Below, piece by piece: positions 43,876 through 52,957 of a DNA stretch of 64,000 nt (position 1 is its first letter; every line of letters starts with the position of its first letter). A model generated the notes under the pieces. It saw nothing but the letters and a program-made list of their open reading frames with translations, had not been told where the DNA came from and searched no databases. The DNA lies in assembly GCA_032622095.1 (NCBI GenBank), contig CP136061.1:52031762-52095761 (forward strand), written 5' to 3'. Both the position numbers and the translations under genes were made by a program. The DNA comes from Siphonodentalium dalli. Taxonomy: Eukaryota; Mollusca; Scaphopoda; Gadilida; Siphonodentaliidae.

Positions 43876-43891
43876 GGCCCTTTTCAGGGCC
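43876..43891 (+). terminator. Histone-type 3' stem-loop (plus strand)
   Basis: AAAAC-GGCCCTTTTCAGGGCC-ACACACA, identical with its 3' flank to 32,973-33,066. Confidence 0.8.
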
Positions 43892-43959
43892 ACACACATT
43901 TCCCAAAAGGTTACTCTTTCATAGCTGAAAAAAACAAAACACGATTGTTCAATTCATAA

Positions 43960-43965
43960 TTTATT
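43960..43965 (-). terminator. Poly(A) signal AATAAA (minus strand)
   Basis: AATAAA on the minus strand 16 nt past the stop of the zinc-knuckle gene. It faces the histone-type hairpin 70 bp away that ends the convergent gene. The same word sits in the duplicated 3' flank near 33,060. Confidence 0.6.
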
Positions 43966-43980
43966 CACACAACATAATTT

Positions 43981-44581
43981 TCAATTGTTTGTGTCGATTC
44001 GTTTATCTGTTTTTGGAATGTAGAATGGTCTCAGCTTCTTTTTCTTGGAAGTTTTCTTGGAATTTTCAATTTCTGGATGTTTATCTTCAGATTTGTTCTG
44101 TGAATCATTCGTAGGATCAACAGGTCGGTATTGTTTGGAAACATCTGATGTTGTAGACATCTCTTCAGTTTTGATATCTGCATTTGTTCTTGTATTGTTA
44201 CTGCTTGTAGACATTTGTATAGTTTTCACATTTTTTTTGTCGCCGAAATCTGCTTTACAATGGAAGGACCAATGGGAGTCTTGTCCGCATTTGTAACAGT
44301 AACCATATGGCGGTTTCCAATTTTTATCAGCTTTGTTTTTCTCTTGTTTCTCTTGCCATTGCATTTTGTTACAAAGTTTAAACAAATCGGTAGAGATCCG
44401 TCTCAATTTGACAAGATTATCTTGAATTTTTCTAGTCTGTGGTTGTGTAGATTTTTTTGAATCTTCTTTATGTAGCTCAATATCGCTCTCTCTCAATAAC
44501 TGCAGGCCTTGGTCTTTTTCTAACAATATCTTCTTCGCTGGTGGCGTCGTCTGAAACAGGTCTTTTAATTCTCTTAAACAT
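43981..44581 (-). pseudogene. CCHC zinc-knuckle protein, frameshifted
   Basis: ATG at 44,581 opens MFKRIKRPVSDDATSEEDIV and stops at 44,477 after a GAGAGAGA run; an overlapping frame then continues to 43,981 (LLRESDIELHKEDSKKST...). The second part contains CYKCGQDSHWSFHC, a retroviral-type C-x2-C-x4-H-x4-C knuckle, followed by a Ser/Thr/Lys-rich tail ending in a KKKKLRPF basic patch. The slip is probably in the GA repeat. Knuckles of this type bind single-stranded nucleic acid. I do not recognise it as a standard Polinton gene; capture from a retroelement is possible. It runs opposite to the polymerase fragment that starts within 140 bp. Confidence 0.6.
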
Positions 44582-44700
44582 TTTTGTCTTGAGTTTTGTC
44601 AGCAAAAAATATTGTGACTGGCTTCTTCGGAGTTGAAGTGTAAAGTGTAGAATTACACCTGCTTTTATAGCATTTTCATCGCGATGAATAACAATTAAGC

Positions 44701-45305
44701 ATGATAACAATTAAGCATGCTTTGAATGGAGGAGAAATCAAGATTGGTGGACACTACGTCGATGGATATGAGGAAGCCACAAGAACAGTTTTTGAGATGA
44801 ATGGATGTCTGTTTCATGGATGTCCAAAATGTTACAACAACAGACAATACAAGAATCCCTATACGATGCTCACCATGGAAGAATTATATACAAGAACTCA
44901 ACAGAAGAAAGATGAACTGGAAAGTCTTGGTTACAGAGTTGAATCAATTTGGGGGCATCAGATCGACGAAAGAATGAAATCGGATGTGAAATTCAAACAA
45001 CAAATGGAATCTTTCTACAAACATCGAGACCCCATTTTGCCAAGAGAAGCATTGTTTGGTGAACGTACAAATGCCATCAAATTGTACGAGGAAATTGATC
45101 AAGATTCCACAAAAGAAATCAAGTTCATCGATGTCTGTTCGAGCCAAGAGCAGATCGATCAAGAACACATTAGAGACTATGCAGGACTTGTTAAATGTAC
45201 AATTTTACCACCATCGAAATTGTATATTCCAGTTCTACCGATTCATTGTAACAACAAAATGGTTTTTACTTTGTGCAACACTTGTGCCATCAATGAGGAC
45301 ATGTA
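44701..45305 (+). pseudogene. Protein-primed DNA polymerase B, fragment 1
   Basis: 201 residues matching the part of Polinton pPolB after the exonuclease: HYVDGYEEATRTVFEMNGCL then FHGCPKCY, LESLGYRVESIWGHQID, RDPILPREALFGERTNAIKL and FIDVCS. In the family FIDVCS runs into SLYP (palm motif A); here it passes straight to SQEQIDQEH, so motif A has been altered by a deletion. The whole N-terminal half (exonuclease, terminal-protein region) is missing; a 16-bp tandem duplication (ACAATTAAGCATG) marks the break near 44,700. The fragment ends at the nested Polinton. Full-length pPolB is usually above 1,000 residues. Confidence 0.88.
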
Positions 45306-46108
45306 AGTAGTATGTGTGGCTCGTTGACCCCACATCTAAAAATAGAATTTTTGGGTCTAAAATTGTTTGTACTAAAGTATTCCCAAAAAAAAAAATTCAA
45401 AACCCAAATTTTTTTTCTCAAAATTAAAAAAAAAAAAAAAAATTTTAATCTCAAAAATTTATAATGAGTTTTCGGTTTCGGATAATCTCGGTAATAAATT
45501 TTTTTTAATTATTTGCGTGTAATATCTTTCGTTATTTTTGTTCAAAACAAATTTTAAATATTTTTCATGAAACTCTGTTAATTTTATTAATCGATGTTTA
45601 GAAATAGCTTTATACCAATTATATGTGTATAGACAGGTCCGAGTCGCTGTAATTTTGGACATTGTCACCATCGGTATGAATGCATACATTCCAGTGTTTA
45701 TCAATCAGACGCAGCCCATACTCATATAATTGTCATACCTGAAATAATTTGACACCATTACTCTTACATGAATAATAGAGAGCGTTTATTCTTTACTTCT
45801 CTATCCCGATGAAGTTATTGAGTATATGACAGGTGTGCATTATCGCGAATTATTGGAAGTATTGAGATGTTGTACTATTTTGAAAGCAGTCACGATATTT
45901 GAGCGTGTCCAAAAAATTTCCAAAAACTTCCAAAACTTCCAAAACTTTCAAAACTTTCAAAAATTTCAAAAACTTCAAAAACTTCAAAAAGTTCAAAAAT
46001 TTCAAAAACTTCAAAAAATTTCAAAAATTTCAAAAATTTCAAAAACTTCAAAAATTTCAAAAATTTCAAAAATTTCAAAAATTTCAAAAACTTCCAAAAT
46101 TTCAATAT
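45306..46108. repeat. Left TIR of nested Polinton
   Basis: About 800 bp mirrored by 49,913-50,630. Inner part (45,906-46,105) is a 9-bp tandem array of CAAAAATTT/CAAAAACTT type, longer here than in the right arm. Apparent protein frames over it are shared by both arms and look like artefacts. Confidence 0.88.
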
Positions 46109-47713
46109 ATAATGAAGATGACGAGCAACCAATTTTCGACTGTCCTGAGACATTACGTTATGGAATGAATAACGACAGCGGATCAGAATGTGATCATACA
46201 CGCAATAATAGAAGTTACTTTGATGTTGTTATGAATAGAATTTTATCAACCTTACGTATTAACAGTTTATTGAGTTATGCATACATATAGTACGTCACTT
46301 GGACATTTTATCAGTTTATCACGTGATCACTAAATGTGGCAATCGGGTATCCACCGATGCCTGCAATGTATTATTTATAATAATTGGACTCATTTATCTC
46401 ACGTAAATAATACTCTTAGTTGTTCCAATAAAATAGTTATCAAATTCGATCACCAATAGATTTGACTGGAATATAACGACCTTTAATTTATCGATCTATG
46501 TTAGAACATGGTCTTAACAAAAAACATGACCATAACAAAAATTACCTTACCTTTATGCATGAATCTAATTTGACCATGCGTAAATATTGTCAGCTTATCA
46601 TTGGATTTACTCATCAGCCGATAAGCTCAGGTACAATTGTATCATGTTTACATGGACTGACTGCGGTCATAGCGTGACGAGCAAAATGTGATGTTTACAC
46701 ACTTAAGCTCTGGATAAACAATACATATCGCATCTGAATGAATTTCTGGAATGTAGGTTAGCCATGCGTTCACAGACACTGGAATAAAATAGTCACTGTC
46801 TATAGAGAAGTATGACCTTGTACGTAAATAACAAAGTGCGTGATCGAGTCTATTCATTCTCAATAATAGATGGTCATTTAGTCAAAACAGTATGATGTCC
46901 TTTATCCCCCACACATTGGAGCCACACATTACTTGATGTTCACTTATACAGTTGTATGTCAATTATCAGTGGAGTGTCAGTGTACTTCATTGTGAATTAA
47001 ATCACTCTGGGTTATTTGACTATAAACTATAAACATGTTACACCACAGCCGAGGGTTATTGTAATTTAATGAAAATGTCACACCGAGGTACGCCACCTTG
47101 ATTGCTTTCAAAAATAGTGCAACTTACCTGTTGGTAATACACGAATGAAGAGCGTTTAACTGATACGAAATTACTACACGAATGAACTGAGTCTTGACAT
47201 TTATATTTCACATCTTTCTTAAATGTTCCAACACATACATACATAGACATAGTGTTATACAGTCTTATATGTACACACGCTACGACACCATTAAATGTGG
47301 ACAATACACTCACGATGTGACAACATATACAGACATAGGCATAGGGTTATACAGTCTTCTATGTACCAACGCTATGACATAATTAAAGGGGGGATAATGC
47401 ACGCACGGTGTGGAATGTTAAAGTGACACGAAACAAGGGACGTGATGCAATATTGGTGTTTGAATATTAAAGGAACACAAGACACTCTAAAGGGACACTC
47501 ATTATGAATGAATGTTAACAATACAAGCGCAGTGGTTGAAAGTTAAAATGACACAGAACAATATTTAAAGTTCAAATTTTCGGGCACTTAATGCGCCTTT
47601 TATCATTACGTATCGTTTCTCACTCTACAATTCCCAATAATCCACTCAATCTCTCCCCGCTTATAGATATATAACGAAAACGAGAATATCATGTTGATGA
47701 AGTTTATTGAAAT
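46109..47713. other. Non-coding interior of nested Polinton
   Basis: 1.6 kb without a credible gene. A local duplication (ATAGGGTTATACAGTCTT type words) lies at about 47,235-47,370. Confidence 0.55.
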
Positions 47714-48173
47714 TTAATCGTCCGAATTGTCATCACTTTCGTCAGAAGTGTCATTTGTTTCGTCCATGAATTTTTCTAGCATCGGTTTGTACTTTAATAT
47801 TGACATTTTCACTGCATCACATTCTCCATAACCATTATTCAAATATTTGTCGACTTTATCCATGACTCTGTTGTGCAGAGTCCCATTGCGCAGCTGCAGA
47901 TACGATACTATTGTCCAAGCATAACCATTCATAAAGTGCTTCATATCTTTACTTTTAAGGTCCTTGTCAGCTTGTTCTTTTGCTTCTGTTTCTTTCGAAC
48001 CATTTTCCTTATACGTGTCCACTTTATCACTCCATTCCTCACGTGTTTTATCTCTACTCTCATCACACAAACTTTTGAAGTATTCATCTTCATTCAATTT
48101 AAATTTAATTTTCTTATTCTGACTATCATCCGTGTCCTCAGTTAATTTTCGTTTTAACTTATTTTCTTGACAC
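47714..48173 (-). pseudogene. C-terminal domain of the nested element's ATPase protein, out of frame
   Basis: Acidic/basic helical protein including EEWSDKVDTYKENGSKETEA, MKHFMNGYAWTIVSYLQLRN, TLHNRVMDKVDKYLNNGYGE and CDAVKMSILKYKPML, closing in an acidic DESDDNSDD tail. The open frame extends upstream, without an ATG, into the end of the ATPase gene, where it supplies the residues expected after the last zinc finger (NWCQENKLKRK). The two frames meet at an A run (48,177-48,181), so a 1-nt loss has split one protein. I recall similar H..M..V..L...GY...A...A tails in molluscan Polinton proteins; unverified. Confidence 0.65.
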
Positions 48174-49419
48174 CAGTTTTTACGTGTCTCTGAACATCAT
48201 AATGATCTTCGAACAAAAGCCCGCAGCCATTACAAGGGTACGACATGTCTTCTCGAATGTCTATGTTTTGACGGTTCTTCTTATTAATTTCATCGAGCTC
48301 ACCAGGTGGCCTTATGTCGTTAGTATAGTCATTATGTTGACCCTGGGGCACAATATAATTATATGCTATGCCCTTCTGTTGATCAGGGAGTTCTCTGTCA
48401 TCGTATTTCATCGCATTCTGTTGACCCCGGGTCTCAGTGTCTTTTGTATGTTTTTTCATCCCATTCTGTTCATCTGGGTGTTCTCTGTCTTTTTGGAGAT
48501 TATATTTCATGCCATTCCATTCACCCATATGTTGGTTCGTGTCCTCTTTTAGTACATTCTGTCGCAGACGTAATGTGTCCGGTGTTGCGGCTTTTAAATC
48601 CACCAGTAGGTAACCGTACGGTTCACTCGTCGCTTCCGAAAACTCTCGAACCATACGCTGAGGACATTCAGGATACATCTGTCTTGATAATGTTGAAATT
48701 AATCCCTTGTCGATTGGGTTATTGAACAATACCAAATATTGACAATTTCGTCGTTGCGTTGGATCTTTGTTGTAGTAGAAATTCTGGTTCAAACTTATCA
48801 AAGATAAGTTCAAATGGTGACTTCCTTCGGAATGCAAATCATTAACTCTCTGGTCTTTTGATGAAGTTTGCATCAAGTCATCGAGTATAACTAGATTTTT
48901 ATACCGGGGGTTGATAAGAGAATCCAAGTTTGCTGGTATTCCTCGTATAAAGTTGACCTGAGGGGTGACGGTATACTTTATTTCGTCATATAGGGGCTGC
49001 CAATATTTATAAAACCATATTATTCTGTCAGGTGCGGGTGATATTTTTGAGGCAGACTTTTGTAGCAAGGTTTTCACGAAGTATGTCTTACCACTAGATG
49101 TCGGTCCACTTACACATGCCGTGAATGGATGCTTGAAAATAAAATCTTCTTGGACATTGGCCATTGGATCATCAAAGCAGGATGTTATGTCGCTTTGTTG
49201 CTGTTTCCCCTGCTGGTGTTGTAGTATCTGGTGTTGCTGTAATGGCCGTTGTTGTGGCTGATGATGCTGCTGCCTGTTGCTGCTACTGTTTGTTGCTGCT
49301 GCTTGGTGCTGCTGTTGTGGGTGTCGGTTAACAAACTCAGTGTGCTTAGATTGTACATGTCTTATCAAATCATGGTTCCGCACATACTCACTAGAGCAAA
49401 TTGAACACTGGTGCTTCAT
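48154..49419 (-). CDS. Zinc-finger plus FtsK/HerA-type packaging ATPase (nested element)
   Basis: 421 residues. N-terminal C2H2 finger with C5, C8, H21 and H26 (CSICSSEYVRNHDLIRHVQS), a Gln/His-rich linker (about 33-76), then an A32-like ATPase: Walker A GPTSSGKT at 105-112, RIIWFYKYWQPLYDE, Walker B LVILDDLM at 176-183, and SLISLNQNFYYNKDPTQRRN as the sensor-like segment. A low-complexity repeat (QQNAMKY/EQNGMKK) follows, then a second finger, CNGCGLLFEDHYDVQRH, near 398-414. The frame ends just after it because of the A-run slip at 48,177-48,181. Polinton and poxvirus A32-like ATPases package DNA into capsids. The ATPase core is intact, unlike the host's copy at 52,276. Confidence 0.85.
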   Translation of the reverse strand: MKHQCSICSSEYVRNHDLIRHVQSKHTEFVNRHPQQQHQAAATNSSSNRQQHHQPQQRPLQQHQILQHQQGKQQQSDITSCFDDPMANVQEDFIFKHPFTACVSGPTSSGKTYFVKTLLQKSASKISPAPDRIIWFYKYWQPLYDEIKYTVTPQVNFIRGIPANLDSLINPRYKNLVILDDLMQTSSKDQRVNDLHSEGSHHLNLSLISLNQNFYYNKDPTQRRNCQYLVLFNNPIDKGLISTLSRQMYPECPQRMVREFSEATSEPYGYLLVDLKAATPDTLRLRQNVLKEDTNQHMGEWNGMKYNLQKDREHPDEQNGMKKHTKDTETRGQQNAMKYDDRELPDQQKGIAYNYIVPQGQHNDYTNDIRPPGELDEINKKNRQNIDIREDMSYPCNGCGLLFEDHYDVQRHVKTGVKKIS

Positions 49420-49734
49420 TTATACTTGACTAAAATGTCTCGGTATATGGATTTCCTTTATACAAATGTTCATTATAACCTAAAAATATGTCCTGTCCGT
49501 ATGTTTGATAACTTTATGTAGATGAAATAGTCTGCCGGAGAAGCACTGTGTAGACGGGGAATCAACAGGTCTTGTCGGTAAGAGAGTCAGACGAGAAGTG
49601 AAGTCTCGGCTATTAAAACATAGTAATGCGATAGCGAACATCAAACGAGTCTGGGCACGCATATCTGTCAAAAGATACAATAGCCGTCATTGGTCAATCT
49701 ATCCTCGGTATCACTTTTCGATTTACAAAATCAA

Positions 49735-49912
49735 TTTCACCGAGAGGTTCCCTCGTCATTTGTAGTGACGTAATTGCGGCGTTTTGCGGTATTTACTGCG
49801 GCGGCGGTGCCGCCGTCGTTGTTGTTGTTGTCGCCGCCGCCGCCGCAGTAAAATACCGCAAAACGCCGCAATTACGTCATTACAAATGACGAGGGAACCT
49901 CTCGGTGAAATT
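49735..49912. repeat. Near-perfect 178-bp hairpin at the inner edge of the right TIR
   Basis: Arms of about 75 bp (AATTTCACCGAGAGGTTCCC and its complement at the other end) surround a GGCGGCGGTGCC / GTTGTTGTTGTTG loop. Arms differ at only a few bases (TGTAGTGACG versus GTCATTACA). It begins where the TIR match ends, so it is absent from the left arm's mirror position. Confidence 0.85.
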
Positions 49913-50630
49913 TTTGAAAGTTTTTGAAATTTTTGAAATTTTTGAAATTTTTGAAATTTTTGAAGTTTTTGAAGTTTTTGAAATTTTTGAAATTTTTGAA
50001 AGTTTTGGAAGTTTTGGAAATTTTTTGGACACGCTCAAATATCGTGACTGCTTTCAAAATAGTACAACATCTCAATACTTCCAATAATTCGCGATAATGC
50101 ACACCTGTCATATACTCAATAACTTCATCGGGATAGAGAAGTAAAGAATAAACGCTCTCTATTATTCATGTAAGAGTAATGGTGTCAAATTATTTCAGGT
50201 ATGACAATTATATGAGTATGGGCTGCGTCTGATTGATAAACACTGGAATGTATGCATTCATACCGATGGTGACAATGTCCAAAATTACAGCGACTCGGAC
50301 CTGTCCATACACATATAATTGGTATAAAGCTATTTCTAAACATCGATTAATAAAATTAACAGAGTTTCATGAAAAATATTTAAAATTTGTTTTGAACAAA
50401 AATAACGAAAGATATTACACGCAAATAATTTAAAAAATTTTATTACCGAGATTATCCGAAACCGAAAACTCATTATAAATTTTTGAGATTAAAATTTTTT
50501 TATTTTTTTTTTATTTTGAGAAAAAAAATTTGGGTTTTGAAAAAAAAAATTGGGAATATTTTAGTACAAACAATTTTAGACCCAAAAATTCTATTTTTAG
50601 ATGTGGGGTCAACGAGCCACACATACTACT
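49913..50630. repeat. Right TIR of nested Polinton
   Basis: About 718 bp, the inverted copy of 45,306-46,108, with a shorter 9-bp array (49,913-50,030). One substitution seen by eye is the G/A in CTGTCC(A/T)TAC versus TAGACAGGTCC. Confidence 0.88.
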
Positions 50631-50632
50631 CA

Positions 50633-51652
50633 TGTAACCATTCAGAAGAAGATCGAGCTATAACCGGAGTGTGGACCACGCCAGAATTATTCACAGCAAT
50701 GGATGTTGGCTACAAAATACTTGATGTGTACCAAATTTGGCATTGGACAGATTGGACAGATGAAATATACAAATCCTATATCGACAAACATCTAAAGATC
50801 AAACAGGAATGTAGTGGTTATCCATTTGGTGTTGAGACAGAAGAACAGAAGCAAAAGTTTGTACAGGATTATTATGCAGCTGAGGGTATAAAATTGGAGA
50901 ACATCGAGAAGAATCCAGGAAAACGCCAAATATCTAAAATTATGATTAATTGTATATGGGGTAAGAATGCACAAAGAAATCTTATGTCAAAAACAGAGTA
51001 TGTGGATAAGCCATCACGTTATTTTGAATTGCTTACTAGTAACAATATAATTGTTCAAAATGTTACACTTCTTGATGGTGACAAATTCATTCTGCTAAAT
51101 TATGTTGATATTTTAGATAATATTGAACCTCATCATTCAGCAAATGTTGTTGTTGCTTCTTTTGTTACAGCGTATGCAAGATTACAATTGTATAAAGTTT
51201 TTAAAAAACTTGGAGATAGAGTGCTGTATTTTGATACAAACAGCTGTATGTATGTCAGTGATCCATCAAAGAAGAACATCAACACTATCGAAGGAAGATT
51301 GGGGAAATGGAGCGACGAACATCCAGATGCAAAGATTGTCAAATTTGTTGGACTTGGGCCAAAGAACTACGGATATGAATACATCAAAGATGGGAGAATA
51401 TACACCAAATGTAAGGTAAAAGGTATCACTCTTGATTACAGCACAAGTCAAAAAGTTAATTTTGAAACAATGGTACAATGTGTTAATGATCGTGAAAATT
51501 TCAAAACTGTTGTTGAGTATCCTTCCAGAATTAAAAGACAAAAGTACCATCAACTGATTAGTGAGTGTCAAACCAAAACTTTCAGATCGGTGTACACAAA
51601 ACGAAAACTCGTCAATGGTATTCACACATATCCATACGGATGGAGATGTTGA
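50633..51652 (+). pseudogene. Protein-primed DNA polymerase B, fragment 2
   Basis: Resumes right after the CATGTA duplication with NHSEEDRAITGVWTTPELFT and YQIWHWTDWTDEIYKSYIDK. Palm motif B is KIMINCIWGKNAQR (family K-x3-N-x2-[YW]-G). Motif C reads YFDTNS; the family needs DTD, so the second catalytic Asp is Asn (AAC, 51,239-51,241). GLGPKNYGYEY and the TKCKVKGI stretch follow as in other Polintons. The frame here is not in register with fragment 1 even after removing the insertion, implying a small deletion at or before it. The enzyme would copy the element from a protein primer; this copy cannot. Confidence 0.9.
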
Positions 51653-52241
51653 GTCATTTCATGTCAAGATGTTGACAGTAGTACCTCCAGAAATTGCTGA
51701 GAAGATTTATGGATATTTGGTGGCACAGTCAACACTTATTCCAGAGATAAAGAAGGAATTACAAGAAGTCTGGTTTGAAAGAGAAAAGGAAGCAATACTA
51801 CGATGCTGTGATGTCGACGAATGTTTACAGAGATTGGACTATCTTGAGACAAGTATATTTTCTCATTTCTCTCAAAAATATATTGAATCATTTATTAAAT
51901 TCAAAACATTCTCATTGAAAGAATATCTGATTTTTGGATATTTGGTGGTGATGAACTCCATTTAGATTTATAAACTTTTGATGAACATGACTATATTCAT
52001 TATACAAAGTATGAAGATAATTATCCTCTTGCTAGGGGAACCTTTAAATCAGTTCCTAGGATCTATGGGTATTTGTTAACAAAAAACATATGCAAAAATT
52101 AAAAACATTATAGGAAATGATTTTTTTGTTTACAGAACAAACAGAAGAATAGAAGACTATAATACTTGGATTATTGAAATGTTTGGAAATATTTACAGCT
52201 ATGGAGATTTCTGTTTAAAAACTAAATTCACACGTCGTTAA
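51615..52241 (+). pseudogene. Decayed hypothetical Polinton protein
   Basis: Overlaps the end of the polymerase. A 117-residue stretch from ATG 51,615 (VVPPEIAEKIYGYLVAQSTL, EVWFEREKEAILRCC) stops at 51,965; the following sequence has protein-like phrases in two other frames (YEDNYPLARGTFKSVPRIYG to about 52,095, then NTWIIEMFGNIYSYGDFCLK ending at 52,241). At least two shifts are implied. No family recognised. Confidence 0.45.
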
Positions 52242-52275
52242 GTTCACTCTCTGATTAGACAATCAAAGTGACAAC

Positions 52276-52926
52276 ATGGAAGAATCTTTACTTTTCCAAC
52301 ATCCGTGTAATTTCTTTATCAGCGGACCTAGTGGATCAGGTAAAACATAATTTGTTAAAAAAGTTATTGAATTTAAACACGATTTATTCCAAACACCACC
52401 AAAGAAAATAGTTTGGTGTTACAAAGAATGGCAAGACACATACAATCGTATAAAAGAAATTGATAACGTTGAGTTTATCGATGGTATTCCAGACGATGAT
52501 GAGGAAATTGTATCAGATAAATCATTTCCTCATCTTGTTGTTTTCGATGACATGATGGGGGAACAAGATGAAGACAAAATAATGCTTTGGTTTACTAGAA
52601 AAGGTCACCATCGAAATGCTTCAATAATTTACATTACTCAAAACATGTTCCAAAAATCAAAAAGTAGCAGAACTATAAGTTTGAATGCACACTACATGGT
52701 TTTATTTCAAAGCGTTCGAGATAAAAATCAAATAAAAGTTTTGGCTCATCAAATGCAAACCAATCATTTGAAACAAGCATACGAAGATGCAACTTCAATA
52801 AATCATGGATATATTTTAGTAGATTTTCATCCTAGAACAGAAAATTATTTGCGAATTAGAACTGATATTTTCCATAAATGGTTGACAGCTAATGACCGAG
52901 GTCCTGTCATTTATTCAAAAGTATAA
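52276..52926 (+). pseudogene. Polinton packaging ATPase, nonsense codon after Walker A
   Basis: From ATG 52,276: LLFQHPCNFFISGPSGSGKT, then TAA at codon 25 (52,348-52,350), then the frame continues open to 52,926 with KKIVWCYKEWQDTYNRIKEI, Walker B HLVVFDDMM, SIIYITQNMFQKSKSSRTIS, LNAHYMVLFQSVRDKNQIKV and GYILVDFHPRTENYLRIRTD. This is the FtsK/HerA (A32-like) genome-packaging ATPase of about 216 residues, the usual size, without zinc fingers. A single change kills it. It differs strongly from the nested element's ATPase, so the two come from different Polinton lineages. Confidence 0.92.
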
Positions 52927-52957
52927 ATTCAGTTGTTACTTTTCTCATTTTAGAACC

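Larger units (their letters stand above)
45306..50630. mobile_element. Nested 5.3-kb Polinton-type element inside pPolB
   Basis: Terminal inverted repeats of about 700-800 bp begin AGTAGTATGTGTGGCTCG and end with its complement, so termini are AG...CT. A perfect 6-bp direct repeat CATGTA flanks it (45,300-45,305 and 50,631-50,636). Both are Polinton integration hallmarks. It has no polymerase, integrase, capsid or protease; the only gene is a zinc-finger/ATPase protein on the minus strand. It is therefore non-autonomous, needing integrase and replication in trans. Confidence 0.9.

Noticed and set aside
45826-46290. 154-codon frame with FQKFQKL repeats in the nested TIR
   Set aside because: 9-bp microsatellite translation; the mirror frame exists in the other arm and no flanking domain is conserved.
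48177-48181. Programmed frameshift between the two nested ATPase frames
   Set aside because: The A run is preceded by GT, so no X-XXY-YYZ heptamer fits; a 1-nt loss is simpler.
44701-51652. Nested element as a polymerase intron
   Set aside because: No splice consensus; instead long TIRs, AG...CT ends and a 6-bp duplication, which define a transposon.
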